Source: an uncultured Lachnospiraceae bacterium
GTDB lineage: Bacteria; Bacillota; Clostridia; Lachnospirales; Lachnospiraceae
Reading direction: 5' to 3'
Length of the DNA stretch: 64,000 nt
Assembly: GCA_900554415.1 (NCBI GenBank)
Contig: USGU01000009.1
Span: 18,144 to 82,143 of the forward strand
The position numbers and the translations under genes are program-made. Shown piece by piece: positions 8,298 to 16,647 of the stretch (positions are counted from its first letter, which is position 1; the number at the start of each line of letters is the position of its first letter). The notes below the pieces were generated by a model that ran no database searches, was not told the origin of the DNA, and was given only the letters and a program-made list of their open reading frames with translations.

Positions 8298-10265
8298 ATG
8301 GGGAAGATAAAATGGCTACATTTGTCAGATATCCACATGAACAAACGGGGCGTGGATAATGAACGGATGCGTCAGAAGTTACTGGAGTATTTACAACATA
8401 ATCATATGCAATTTGATTATATCTTTTTGACGGGAGATTTGCGATATGCACCGGAGGGAGCATTTCATAAAGATACAGCCAAATATTTGAAGGAGCTATG
8501 TGAAGTTGCTGGGGTAGAAAGAAAGAATTTATTCATTGTTCCTGGTAATCATGACATAGACAGAGATCATGTAGTGCGAAAGCAAGCGGTCGAGAATCTT
8601 TTTAAAAATGGGTATGATTCCAAAAATGGCGTGATAAAACAGCCTGTTTTAGGAGATTTAAAAGCAGGCAGGGAAGCATTTATAGAAGTGATTAAGGAAA
8701 TCTATGACGAGGATCCAGATAGGATTGCCTGCTATGATACGAAGAAGAAGCTGCATTTTTGCATTGAAACGGAAGATATTAATGTGGTACATATAGATTC
8801 GACGATATCGTATACGAAGGAACGACAAAGAGATCTGATTCTTGGAATGGAAGAGGTAATGAATGTTCTAAAGCAGGTGAATACGCAGAAAACCACAATC
8901 ATTTTGACGCATTATTCTTATGATTTTTTGACAAGAAGCGAGCAAAATATGATGTGTAACTTATTGATGGATTATAATGTACAGCTTTGGATTGCAGGAC
9001 ATGAACATGATGATCTGTTACGGAAACAACGAGATTATTTTTATGAATTTCAATGTGGAAATCTAATTTATGAGGGAGCAGATACGAAAAGTTGTATCGC
9101 AATTGGAGAAATGGACTCGGTGAATGGGAAAGGAAGTGTAACCATCCACTATTGGGATTCGCCGAATGGTTGGGCATTATATCCGTTTGCCAGCAATCAA
9201 GAGGATCGAAGTGTATATAGATTTGTTTTGGATAATGATGAAGCGGTTGAAACAGAGGTCGCGGCGCTTGTACATTCAGAAGAATTTAAAAAAATATCGG
9301 AACATGAATGTGTATTCAATATCCATAATCTTACAGCAGATAAAGTAAGGATGTTGGAAGAAAATGGCTTTTTAGAAGTAAAAAAAGAGTTGGGAACACG
9401 CTTGAAAGGGGATGAAACAGATCAAGAGGCAATACAAATGTTTCTGTATGAGGTAAATTCTGCATTTCATTCTAATAAGAGATTCGAATGTATGCCTTTC
9501 TTTCAGAATGTTGTCAGAGATACATTTATGGCTTATATCTATTTAGATGCGGAGATTGCGCCTTTTATGAAGGCGACAGTGGTTCATTTCTTTTATGATG
9601 TCGTAGACAATTTCGTGATTTATAATGATACGCTATGCATTTGTATAGCAACGATAGATCATGAAATCTGTAATATTGCGTTTTCGTATCATTTTTCTAA
9701 AATTGATACAGCAGAAGAACGGTTATATTATTTGAATTTGGTCAGACGCTACATTTCTTCAGAAAGAGTTTTCATTAAAATGTGCAACCATGAACAGTAT
9801 AATCTTTCGTTTGCCACCGCTCTGCCATGCGAGGAGTGGGAGCAAAATGTTAGAAAAACCGAATACTGGATAGAACAGATGCAGGATATTAGGAAAATTG
9901 AGGATTTTTATCATATAAAATTCAAACTGCCAGAAAAAGCTACCGAAGAGGAGTATCAAATGATAAGAATTTTGAGTGCTTCTATTGATATGGAAAGTTC
10001 TAGAATACTGCCCGCATTACCAATGGAGAAGGTGGGACTTCGAAGGCGGTTTACATTAGAGAATGATATATTTATAGATCGTGGTGAGTATCTGCCGGTA
10101 TTGCACCTGTTTGGCTATGCGTTTAAACCGGTAGCACAATATATACAACATGGCAATTATCATTGGAATAAGAAAAAAGCAGCCTGGGAAACGAAGACGG
10201 AGGATCAGGAGGGAATCCCGGTCAGAGTTGAATTTCAAATTTATACAGGGGAGAACGATGATTGA
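8298..10265 (+). CDS. Calcineurin-like metallophosphoesterase with a long C-terminal region
   Basis: A 655-residue protein, start ATG 8298 after GAGAGGTAATAAA. The N-terminal 290 residues carry all metallophosphoesterase motifs: D11-x-H13 (LSDIH), GD47 (FLTGDLR), GN84-H85-D (VPGNHDIDRD), a histidine in ILTHYSYDF and the GHEHDD motif. These bind two metal ions for phosphoester hydrolysis. The remaining 365 residues match nothing I recognise and make the protein about twice the size of a simple phosphoesterase. It overlaps a membrane-protein gene through a TGATG junction, so the two are coupled. No signal peptide. The islet context and neighbouring toxin-antitoxin pair suggest an accessory, perhaps defensive, role (inference). 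Confidence 0.9.
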   Translation: MGKIKWLHLSDIHMNKRGVDNERMRQKLLEYLQHNHMQFDYIFLTGDLRYAPEGAFHKDTAKYLKELCEVAGVERKNLFIVPGNHDIDRDHVVRKQAVENLFKNGYDSKNGVIKQPVLGDLKAGREAFIEVIKEIYDEDPDRIACYDTKKKLHFCIETEDINVVHIDSTISYTKERQRDLILGMEEVMNVLKQVNTQKTTIILTHYSYDFLTRSEQNMMCNLLMDYNVQLWIAGHEHDDLLRKQRDYFYEFQCGNLIYEGADTKSCIAIGEMDSVNGKGSVTIHYWDSPNGWALYPFASNQEDRSVYRFVLDNDEAVETEVAALVHSEEFKKISEHECVFNIHNLTADKVRMLEENGFLEVKKELGTRLKGDETDQEAIQMFLYEVNSAFHSNKRFECMPFFQNVVRDTFMAYIYLDAEIAPFMKATVVHFFYDVVDNFVIYNDTLCICIATIDHEICNIAFSYHFSKIDTAEERLYYLNLVRRYISSERVFIKMCNHEQYNLSFATALPCEEWEQNVRKTEYWIEQMQDIRKIEDFYHIKFKLPEKATEEEYQMIRILSASIDMESSRILPALPMEKVGLRRRFTLENDIFIDRGEYLPVLHLFGYAFKPVAQYIQHGNYHWNKKKAAWETKTEDQEGIPVRVEFQIYTGENDD

Positions 10266-10807
10266 TGATGGAAGCACAAGTGTTTAATAATAATGCTATA
10301 TATGTATATTTTTTGTCCTGTATCGTAATTTTTAGTTATCAGCATTTTTCAAAAAGACAGAAGGTATCTTTGATTTATGCGACTACCATTGCAATGGAGT
10401 TGATTTCTCAGTATAGTTGGAAACTTACGGCGGTGATGCTGTTTCTCTCTATGTTTATTTTGGAGGAATATTTAAGTGATGATAAAGTAAAATGTGATCT
10501 GCTTAGTAATTTGTGGTATAAGGTGCTTGATTTTGTCTATCAGTTTGTTTTTATAAATGCTGGTGTCTATATTTCGGTCAATGTAGGAATAGCAGATTAT
10601 CAGATCAGAGATTTTTGGATTCGTAAGGAATTTCCCCTGGTGCTGTTCTATGGTATCAACATTTTTGTTTTGCTTGTTACGATACATTTGCTGAATACCT
10701 CCAAATTTGGTCTGTATGATTTTGGGGTTATGAAGAGTTATTTTGATAAATTCAATGGTCGGAAGATACACAAGGCATATGAAGAAATTGTCGGTGCTAA
10801 TCTATGA
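10265..10807 (+). CDS. Small integral membrane protein coupled to the metallophosphoesterase
   Basis: A protein of 180 residues, mostly hydrophobic, with about four to five membrane helices (roughly residues 10-28, 38-70, 88-110 and 125-147) and a short charged cytoplasmic-looking tail (KSYFDKFNGRKIHKAYEEIV). ATG 10265 overlaps the stop of the preceding gene (TGATG), so translation is probably coupled. A TTG at 10262 is a less likely start. No family recognised. The pairing suggests that the phosphoesterase is held at, or acts with, the membrane. The tail may be frameshifted: another frame continues with protein-like sequence to 10943. Confidence 0.7.
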   Translation: MMEAQVFNNNAIYVYFLSCIVIFSYQHFSKRQKVSLIYATTIAMELISQYSWKLTAVMLFLSMFILEEYLSDDKVKCDLLSNLWYKVLDFVYQFVFINAGVYISVNVGIADYQIRDFWIRKEFPLVLFYGINIFVLLVTIHLLNTSKFGLYDFGVMKSYFDKFNGRKIHKAYEEIVGANL

Positions 10808-10943
10808 TATTGTCAAAAAAATATCAAAGGATGCTATTATGCAGTATTTTTATCCGGATGTCAGTGTTGAAACGATGAAGGAAAAATTAGTGATAAATAA
10901 ATGGTTGAAAAAGTGGGATAATAATGGTATAATTAGCCCATAG
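10779..10943 (+). CDS. Possible small ORF or frameshifted tail of the membrane protein
   Basis: From ATG 10779 the frame reads MKKLSVLIYDIVKKISKDAI and continues to a stop at 10943 (54 residues, Lys-rich, ending WDNNGIISP). It overlaps the end of the membrane protein by 29 bases in another frame. The ribosome site is poor (AAGG only 3 bases away). It may be a separate small protein or the original C-terminus of the membrane protein after a one-base change. The A7 tract at about 10815 lies just after the upstream stop. Confidence 0.35.
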   Translation: MKKLSVLIYDIVKKISKDAIMQYFYPDVSVETMKEKLVINKWLKKWDNNGIISP

Positions 10944-10960
10944 TTAAGGAGGTGCATATT

Positions 10961-11221
10961 ATGCCACAGATTATTCCAATTAAAGACTTAAAAAATACCT
11001 CAGAAATTTCAGAAATGTGTCACAAAGCGGAAGAACCAATTTATATAACCAAAAACGGATATGGAGATATGGTTATCATGAGCATGGAGAACTACGAAAA
11101 GACGATGCGTAGACTTAATGTTTATAGAGAACTTGAGATATCTGAACAGCAAATTACAGAAGGAAGAACAAAAGATGCAAGAAGTTCTTTAGGTTCTATG
11201 AGGGAAAAATATGGTTTATAG
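10961..11221 (+). CDS. Type II antitoxin, Phd/YefM family
   Basis: An 86-residue protein. ATG 10961 is chosen because AAGGAGG (10946-10952) lies 8 bases upstream; the GTG at 10952 is inside that site. The N-terminal half (IIPIKDLKNTSEISEMCHKAEEPIYITKNGYGDMVIMSMENYE) is the Phd/YefM DNA-binding fold: start-strand, helix, then the TKNGYGDMVIMS strand pair. The C-terminal tail would wrap the toxin. It overlaps the toxin gene by 11 bases, the usual antitoxin-first order. Family members repress their own promoter as a complex with the toxin. Confidence 0.9.
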   Translation: MPQIIPIKDLKNTSEISEMCHKAEEPIYITKNGYGDMVIMSMENYEKTMRRLNVYRELEISEQQITEGRTKDARSSLGSMREKYGL

Positions 11222-11522
11222 ACTTATTATTACTGAAAGGGCAGAAGAATTACTTGAACAACTGGTAAATTATATTCTGTATAAATTCAGGAATGAACAG
11301 GCAGCGAGACATTTGCTGGACGGTATTGAACAGTTGTATGACCGTTTGGAGGATAATCCGTATCAATTTGCAGATTGTAGAGATTCTTTTCTTAAGAGGA
11401 AAGGGTATAAAGAAGCTGTAGTGAAGGATATGGACTATATTTTGATCTTTCGGATTGAGGACAATGTCGTATATGTACTTGGAATCTTTCATCAGTTAGA
11501 AAATTACAAAGATAAATTATAA
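11211..11522 (+). CDS. Type II toxin, RelE/ParE family
   Basis: A 103-residue protein with the RelE/ParE pattern: an opening strand YRLIITERAEELLEQLVNYI, a two-helix hairpin with FRNEQAARHLLDGIEQLYDRLEDNPYQF, then strands ending in VKDMDYILIFRIEDNVVYVLGIFHQLENYKDKL. The IFRIEDNVVYVLGIFH ending is typical. RelE-type members cut mRNA on the ribosome and ParE-type inhibit gyrase; the sequence alone does not decide, though the long helical part favours ParE-like. Its start lies within the antitoxin gene. Confidence 0.88.
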   Translation: MVYRLIITERAEELLEQLVNYILYKFRNEQAARHLLDGIEQLYDRLEDNPYQFADCRDSFLKRKGYKEAVVKDMDYILIFRIEDNVVYVLGIFHQLENYKDKL

Positions 11523-11526
11523 TGTG

Positions 11527-11560
11527 AAGCATCAGGCCATGAAAAGTCTGATGCTTTTTC
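11527..11560 (+). terminator. Rho-independent terminator after the toxin-antitoxin pair
   Basis: AAGCATCAG (11527-11535) pairs with CTGATGCTT (11548-11556), and the distal arm runs into TTTTTC. It lies 5 bases after the toxin stop codon. Confidence 0.8.
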
Positions 11561-11594
11561 ACGTCTTAAAGGAGGTGGTTATCGCATACCATAT

Positions 11595-11663
11595 GTAAAC
11601 GCACCATAGCGAGTACCTTGACAAATATATGCCGCTCTCGTGGCTGACATTTACTTTGGTTTC
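11595..11663 (+). repeat. 69-bp direct repeat, copy 2
   Basis: Differs at one base from 7888-7956 and has the same orientation. It sits between the toxin terminator and the 3' end of the convergent epimerase gene. The repeat holds TTGACAAATATATG, which looks like a -35 box, but no well-placed -10 follows. Confidence 0.9.
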
Positions 11664-11706
11664 CTAATCTTTTCCGGAAGCTCGCGGCTCCTACTTAGCT
11701 TGAAAA

Positions 11707-12792
11707 TTATACATTATAAAATTTCTTATACCACTCGGCGAACTGTCTAAGTCCGGTTCTTAGGCTTGTATTTGGTTTGAATCCGTAGTCTCTTTCCAGT
11801 GCGCTTGTATCTGCGAATGTTATCGGTACATCGCCTGGCTGCATTGGAACAAGCTCTTTGTGTGCTTCAAAATCATAGTCTGCCGGGAGCACTTCTGCGC
11901 GGATCAGCTCTTCTTGCAAGATCGTTACGAAATCGAGCAGATTTTCCGGATTGCTGTTTCCGATGTTATATACAGCGTATGGAGGAATCGGAAGCCCGTC
12001 TTCTCCATTTTTCTTTTCCGGTGCGCCTTGCATGATGCGTTTTACACCTTCTACAATATCGTCTATGTAAGTGAAGTCTCGCTTGCAGTTTCCATAGTTA
12101 AAAATCTGAATAGTTTCTCCTTTGAGGAGTTTGTTTGTAAATCCGAAGTAAGCCATATCTGGTCTTCCAGCTGGTCCATATACTGTGAAGAAACGAAGCC
12201 CGGTTGAAGGGATATTGTATAGCTTGCTATATGCATGCGCCATCAGTTCGTTTGATTTTTTCGTTGCAGCATATAATGACACCGGATTGTCTACTTTGTC
12301 TTCAGTGCTGTATGGCACTTTTTTATTTGTACCGTATACAGAAGAGGAAGAAGCATATACAAGGTGCTCCACGCCTTTTTCGCCGTTATCGTAGGAATGG
12401 CGGCAGGCTTCTAAAATGTTATAGAATCCAATCATATTTGACTGGATGTAAGCATCCGGATTGCTGATGGAGTAACGCACACCAGCCTGTGCGCCTAAAT
12501 TTACGACAACATTCGGTTTGTGCTCTGCAAAGATTTTGTCGATGATTGTTTTATTTGCCAGGTCATCCTTGTAAAATACATAATTAGATTCTGGATGTTC
12601 GCCGACACATTTTTCAATTTCTTTTAAACGCCATTCTTTGATGCTGACATCGTAGTAGTCGTTCATATTGTCGAGACCGATAATGTTGATTGGTGACTGT
12701 GTTCTAAGGAGTTCCAGTACGAGGTTGCTGCCGATAAAACCGGCAGAACCTGTAACGAAAATAGTCTTATTTTTTAAATCTATTTGGTTCAT
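11707..12792 (-). CDS. NAD-dependent epimerase, probable UDP-glucuronate 4-epimerase
   Basis: A 361-residue extended short-chain dehydrogenase. It has the NAD-binding GSAGFIGSN motif near residue 15-23, the LDNMNDYYD segment, SSSVYG, the catalytic YAATKK (YxxxK) and the VYGPAGRPDMA motif that is typical of the UDP-glucuronate epimerase branch (capsular protein I type). It would convert UDP-glucuronate to UDP-galacturonate. The gene lies 19 bases downstream of the UDP-glucose dehydrogenase that makes UDP-glucuronate, so the two form a short pathway. Ribosome site GAGGAG precedes the ATG at 12792. Confidence 0.9.
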   Translation of the reverse strand: MNQIDLKNKTIFVTGSAGFIGSNLVLELLRTQSPINIIGLDNMNDYYDVSIKEWRLKEIEKCVGEHPESNYVFYKDDLANKTIIDKIFAEHKPNVVVNLGAQAGVRYSISNPDAYIQSNMIGFYNILEACRHSYDNGEKGVEHLVYASSSSVYGTNKKVPYSTEDKVDNPVSLYAATKKSNELMAHAYSKLYNIPSTGLRFFTVYGPAGRPDMAYFGFTNKLLKGETIQIFNYGNCKRDFTYIDDIVEGVKRIMQGAPEKKNGEDGLPIPPYAVYNIGNSNPENLLDFVTILQEELIRAEVLPADYDFEAHKELVPMQPGDVPITFADTSALERDYGFKPNTSLRTGLRQFAEWYKKFYNV

Positions 12793-12811
12793 TTCAAGCT
12801 TCTCCTCATAA

Positions 12812-14284
12812 TTAATCTCTTTTGAAGAGATCTCGTGTGTAAACTTTATCTATTACATCATCTAGACAGGAATCATATCTGTTGGCAATGATTGCCTGAC
12901 TTTTCTTTTTGAATTTCTTTAAATCATTAATGACTTCGGAACCATAGAATGTGGTACCATTTTCTAATGTTGGTTCATAAATGATAACTTTTGCGCCTTT
13001 TGCTTTGATACGTTTCATAACACCTTGGATAGAAGACTGACGGAAGTTGTCAGAGTTGCTCTTCATAGTGAGACGATATACACCGATGACTTTTTCGCCT
13101 TCTTTGCTTGGATCCCAGGAGCTGTTTGCTTCATAAGCACCAGCCAGTTCAAGAACGCGATCTGCTATATAGTCTTTTCTTGTTCTATTACTTTCTACGA
13201 TAGCAGAGATCATATTCTGTGGCACATCGTTAAAGTTTGCCAGGAGCTGCTTTGTATCTTTTGGTAAGCAGTATCCGCCATAACCGAAGCTTGGGTTGTT
13301 GTAATGGGTTCCGATACGTGGATCCAGGCAGACACCGTTAATGATTTCCAGTGTATCTAATCCTTTTGTTTCAGCATAGGTATCTAGTTCATTGAAGTAA
13401 GATACACGAAGTGCAAGGTATGTATTTGCAAAGAGCTTAACAGCTTCAGCTTCTGTGAAGCCCATGAACAAGGTGTCAATGTTTTCCTTGACAGCTCCCT
13501 GTTGAAGGAGTTTTGCAAAGATTTCGGCTTTTGCCTTTGATTCCTCATCGCAGGATACGATGATTCTGGATGGATACAGGTTATCATAAAGAGCCTTTGA
13601 TTCACGTAAGAATTCTGGACTAAAAATAATATTCTTTGTATGGTATTTTTCTCTTACAGATGCAGTATATCCAACAGGGATTGTGGATTTGATGATCATG
13701 GTTGCATCTGGATTTACTTTTAATACAAGTTCGATCACTGCCTCTACTGCAGAACAGTCGAAGAAGTTCTTCTTACTGTCGTAGTTGGTAGGAGCAGCAA
13801 TCACGACGAAATCTGCATCTTTATAAGCAGCTTCTCCGTCTAATGTAGCGACAAGATCCAGTTCTTTTTCAGCGAGATACATTTCGATATAGTCATCCTG
13901 AATTGGAGATTTCTTATTATTAATGAGTTCTACCTTCTCTGGAATGATATCAACGGCTGTTACATGGTTGTGCTGAGAGAGGAGTGTCGCAATGGACAGA
14001 CCTACATAACCGGTACCGGCAACAGCGATGTTGTATTTTTTATCAAGAACAGGCTTATTTACGACTGGTTTTTCCTCTTCGAATAAGTCGGTAACTTCGA
14101 ATCCGAGTACATCGGCAACTGCCTGAAGCTGATCGATAGAAGGAATATAATCTTGTCCTTCTAATCGGCTGATCATGGCTCTGTGTATGCCAGTCATTTC
14201 TGCAAGCTGAGATTGTGTCAGGTTTTGTTCTTTTCTTTTGGCGATAATTGTATCAGCCATTTTCTGATAAGATATTTTCTTCAT
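12812..14284 (-). CDS. UDP-glucose/nucleotide-sugar 6-dehydrogenase with N-terminal XRE helix-turn-helix
   Basis: A 490-residue protein. Residues about 5-70 form an XRE-type helix-turn-helix (KEQNLTQSQLAEMTGIHRAM, ISRLEGQDYIPSIDQL). After a linker comes a full UDP-glucose dehydrogenase: NAD-binding AVAGTGYVGLSIA, KSTIPVGYT, FSPEFLRE, and the catalytic cysteine in GYGGYCLPKDTKQ. It oxidises UDP-glucose to UDP-glucuronate with NAD+, feeding the epimerase downstream. Start ATG 14284 is chosen because GGGAG lies 8-9 bases upstream; ATG 14290 and TTG 14299 are too close to that site. The DNA-binding domain on a metabolic enzyme is unusual and suggests self-regulation. Confidence 0.92.
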   Translation of the reverse strand: MKKISYQKMADTIIAKRKEQNLTQSQLAEMTGIHRAMISRLEGQDYIPSIDQLQAVADVLGFEVTDLFEEEKPVVNKPVLDKKYNIAVAGTGYVGLSIATLLSQHNHVTAVDIIPEKVELINNKKSPIQDDYIEMYLAEKELDLVATLDGEAAYKDADFVVIAAPTNYDSKKNFFDCSAVEAVIELVLKVNPDATMIIKSTIPVGYTASVREKYHTKNIIFSPEFLRESKALYDNLYPSRIIVSCDEESKAKAEIFAKLLQQGAVKENIDTLFMGFTEAEAVKLFANTYLALRVSYFNELDTYAETKGLDTLEIINGVCLDPRIGTHYNNPSFGYGGYCLPKDTKQLLANFNDVPQNMISAIVESNRTRKDYIADRVLELAGAYEANSSWDPSKEGEKVIGVYRLTMKSNSDNFRQSSIQGVMKRIKAKGAKVIIYEPTLENGTTFYGSEVINDLKKFKKKSQAIIANRYDSCLDDVIDKVYTRDLFKRD

Positions 14285-14353
14285 ATTCATTTCTCCCAAT
14301 GTTATTATTAATCACATCTATAATGTAAAACTTAAGCTGTCTAAAACATTTAC

Positions 14354-14382
14354 ATATTATCAGAATAACAGAATAGTGTCAA
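14354..14382 (-). promoter_or_regulatory. Promoter of the UDP-glucose dehydrogenase/epimerase operon
   Basis: On the minus strand TTGACA (14377-14382) is separated by 17 bases from TAATAT (14354-14359), about 70 bases upstream of the ATG at 14284. It is the natural place for autoregulation by the enzyme's helix-turn-helix domain. The rest of 14285-14672 shows no supported gene; a 67-codon plus-strand frame from 14376 has no ribosome site. Confidence 0.75.
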
Positions 14383-14672
14383 TAATTATGGAAAATAAAG
14401 TGAATGTTCGATTTTGGGGAAGAGATAAAATGTTATTGAAAACAGAATTAAAGATGAATTTGTGGAAGGCGGAGTATATAGTAATACTTTTGTATGTTTC
14501 ACCACTTTGTGTCTTGCGAAAAATTTCATTCTTTCTGTACGTTAGTGCATGCGCTGCTATAAGAATTATGCTAGAATAGATGCATAGGATATTTTCAGGG
14601 CTCAGTAATCTTACAGGTTTTCAGATGGATTCTAGTGGTACGGAATACTTGCAGTTATTTTGAGGGTTTTTT

Positions 14673-16103
14673 ATGGAGTATGTAATACAAGAGGGAAAAC
14701 TGGACAATAGGGTTCATGATATTTCATATGAACAGTTGAGGTTGTTGTATGAGGACAACCTTAAGGAAGCGGAGGAGTCAGAGCGAATCACGCAGTCCTC
14801 CTATCGAGGGGAGAATTATTACGGAAAATACGACAATTTCCATTACGAATTGCAACAGGAATATCTGGTAAGGGATCCACGGACTTCTGGGATGCGGATT
14901 TATTATCCACATGGTGTGATCATTAATCAGGCGGCGAGACGTAATTACTATCGTGGGGAAAATCGGATTTATGAAGAGAGTGTTCCGTCCTTACATAGAA
15001 CACTGAAGAAATATGCTACAGTAGAAGAAAAAGAATTATATAGAATGGTTGCTGATATGCGGATCGCTGAATTTTCATATTTGCTTCAGAAATTTGAGCA
15101 TGTGAAGAATTGGAAGGTAAGTGATATTCTTTATGAAGCCTTGGCGCAGCATTATGGTCTAGAGACGGGATGGCTGGATATTACCAATGATTTTAATGTG
15201 GCATTGTTTTTTGCAACGTGTAAATGGAAGAATGGTGCATGGGTACCGCTTACGAAAGCGGATACGGAAATCGATGAATGTCATCAGTACGGTATGATTT
15301 ATCATATGCCAAGCTTTCAGATGCCGTCTAGGTGGGGAATGGCAATACCGAAATTTCTGCCATGGACAGATCAGGTTGTAGGCAGGACAGAGGATGGGAA
15401 AGAAATTTATGGTAGACTGACTTACCCGATTTATCGTGGTGAAGTAGGGAATCTGATTTATCCGTTAGGATTTCAGCCATTTATGCGTTGTCACATGCAA
15501 AATGGTTATGGGATTTATATGCGAATGCCAATGCCGTTACAGCAGGATATTCAATTTGAGAAATTGCGGTTTCGACATCACGAAGAACTGAGCCAGCGTG
15601 TTTATGAGATGATGGAGGGAGGAGAACGGATTTATCCACATGAAGGATTGAAACAGGCGGAATATATTATAGAGCAGATTCGGACAGCTACTTCTTTCTC
15701 GGAAGAGGCATTTCAATATGCGTTGTATAGAAACCATTATTATAAGGTGGAAGAGGCAGAAGCGGTGCGACAGAGGCTTGCACAGTTCAAGGTGAATGGG
15801 AAGGGAATCGAGATAACATCGAAGCATCCATGGAAACTGAGTTCAGGAAGAAGAAAGCGTATTGACCAACTGTATCAGGATTTTGATGTTCAGGAAAGCT
15901 ATGCCATTCGGATTATGGAACGAGCCAAGATTCCAGAGCCAAGTGCGATGTTTGAGCCCTGGATGATGCCGGAGGAACAGGATGGAAGGGGTGTAGAGGA
16001 TTTTCGCGTAAGAGATCGGGTGCACTGTGGTTCCAGTATTGTTGAGTATAATATGATGCAGATGTTACATACAATCATGACGGCAAAATTGTCAGATTTT
16101 TAG
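14673..16103 (+). CDS. FRG-domain protein
   Basis: A 476-residue soluble protein. The FRG domain is recognised by YRGE (residues 93-96), VPSLHRTL, a helical stretch, and QHYGLETGWLDITNDFNVALFFATC (159-183), where the conserved His, the D of WLD and the small helix stand out. It continues with RGEVGNLIYPLGFQPF. The domain occurs as a stand-alone protein in bacterial mobile regions and defence islands; its biochemical activity is not settled. Start ATG 14673 follows TTGAGGG. The C-terminal 150 residues (Arg/Glu-rich) are unassigned. It stands alone, flanked by decayed genes. Confidence 0.85.
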   Translation: MEYVIQEGKLDNRVHDISYEQLRLLYEDNLKEAEESERITQSSYRGENYYGKYDNFHYELQQEYLVRDPRTSGMRIYYPHGVIINQAARRNYYRGENRIYEESVPSLHRTLKKYATVEEKELYRMVADMRIAEFSYLLQKFEHVKNWKVSDILYEALAQHYGLETGWLDITNDFNVALFFATCKWKNGAWVPLTKADTEIDECHQYGMIYHMPSFQMPSRWGMAIPKFLPWTDQVVGRTEDGKEIYGRLTYPIYRGEVGNLIYPLGFQPFMRCHMQNGYGIYMRMPMPLQQDIQFEKLRFRHHEELSQRVYEMMEGGERIYPHEGLKQAEYIIEQIRTATSFSEEAFQYALYRNHYYKVEEAEAVRQRLAQFKVNGKGIEITSKHPWKLSSGRRKRIDQLYQDFDVQESYAIRIMERAKIPEPSAMFEPWMMPEEQDGRGVEDFRVRDRVHCGSSIVEYNMMQMLHTIMTAKLSDF

Positions 16104-16141
16104 GAGAAATGGGAAATGAATAAACAAATGAGGAGCAGTTT

Positions 16142-16390
16142 ATGAACTGTATTGTTGAAGCATATATGTCTGGAGCAGGCGGTGAATCAGCAAATTCATT
16201 ACGGCAAATATCAGAGCAGTTCAGCATTACCTTAATGAAAACACGCAAAATATTAATTACGGCGGGGGTGTATCATACTGAACTTAGTGAGCAGGTTATC
16301 TGTACTCGATATTCTTGCGGTTTGGTCCGATTAAAATGGAAAGGGAATAGAATGGATATTTACCAGAACAAGTACCGTTCGTCAGTATGA
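16142..16390 (+). pseudogene. Truncated helix-turn-helix protein fragment
   Basis: The frame starts at ATG 16142 and its first half (SANSLRQISEQFSITLMKTR, KILITAGVYHTELSEQV) looks like a helix-turn-helix segment of small Clostridia DNA-binding proteins, where an ITAGVY motif follows the recognition helix. After about residue 52 the sequence turns into non-protein-like CTRYSCGLVRLKWKGNRM and overlaps a VanZ relic in another frame. Probably the remnant of a gene fused by deletion to a second remnant. Confidence 0.5.
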
Positions 16391-16568
16391 ATTGATACCA
16401 TTCTGGTCATGGAAGGCAATTTTTAAATACAAAGACTGGGAACTGCTAAAAGAAAATTTATTGAACTGTATATTGTTGCTTCTGGTTGGAGCATTATTAC
16501 CAATAATTGCAAACCATAAAGTGAAATGGTATCGTCCGGGGCGCTTTTTTTGCTTTTTTAAGCTTTAA
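16335..16568 (+). pseudogene. VanZ-like membrane protein fragment
   Basis: A frame open from 16335 to TAA 16568 reads FTRTSTVRQYELIPFWSWKA and KDWELLKENLLNCILLLLVG. The pattern V-R-x-Y-x-LIPFWS followed by NLLNxxLLxPxG is the middle of the VanZ-like family, whose members are small membrane proteins. Both the start and the C-terminal membrane half are absent, and the frame ends in a run of Phe/Cys codons, so it is a remnant. Confidence 0.65.
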
Positions 16569-16583
16569 AACGGTGTTTTTTTC

Positions 16584-16612
16584 TTGTGTATAGTGGAGTT
16601 TGGGAGTATAAT
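16584..16612 (+). promoter_or_regulatory. Promoter of the signalling operon
   Basis: TTGTGT (16584-16589), 17-base spacer, perfect TATAAT (16607-16612). It lies about 40 bases before the riboswitch aptamer, so the transcript would begin just upstream of it. Confidence 0.85.
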
Positions 16613-16647
16613 AAAACCAGTTTTTTTATAAATTTACAGCGGTAATA

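Noticed and set aside
14376..14579. 67-codon plus-strand frame between the dehydrogenase and the FRG gene
   Set aside because: No ribosome site, overlaps the divergent promoter, and ends in non-specific hydrophobic sequence.
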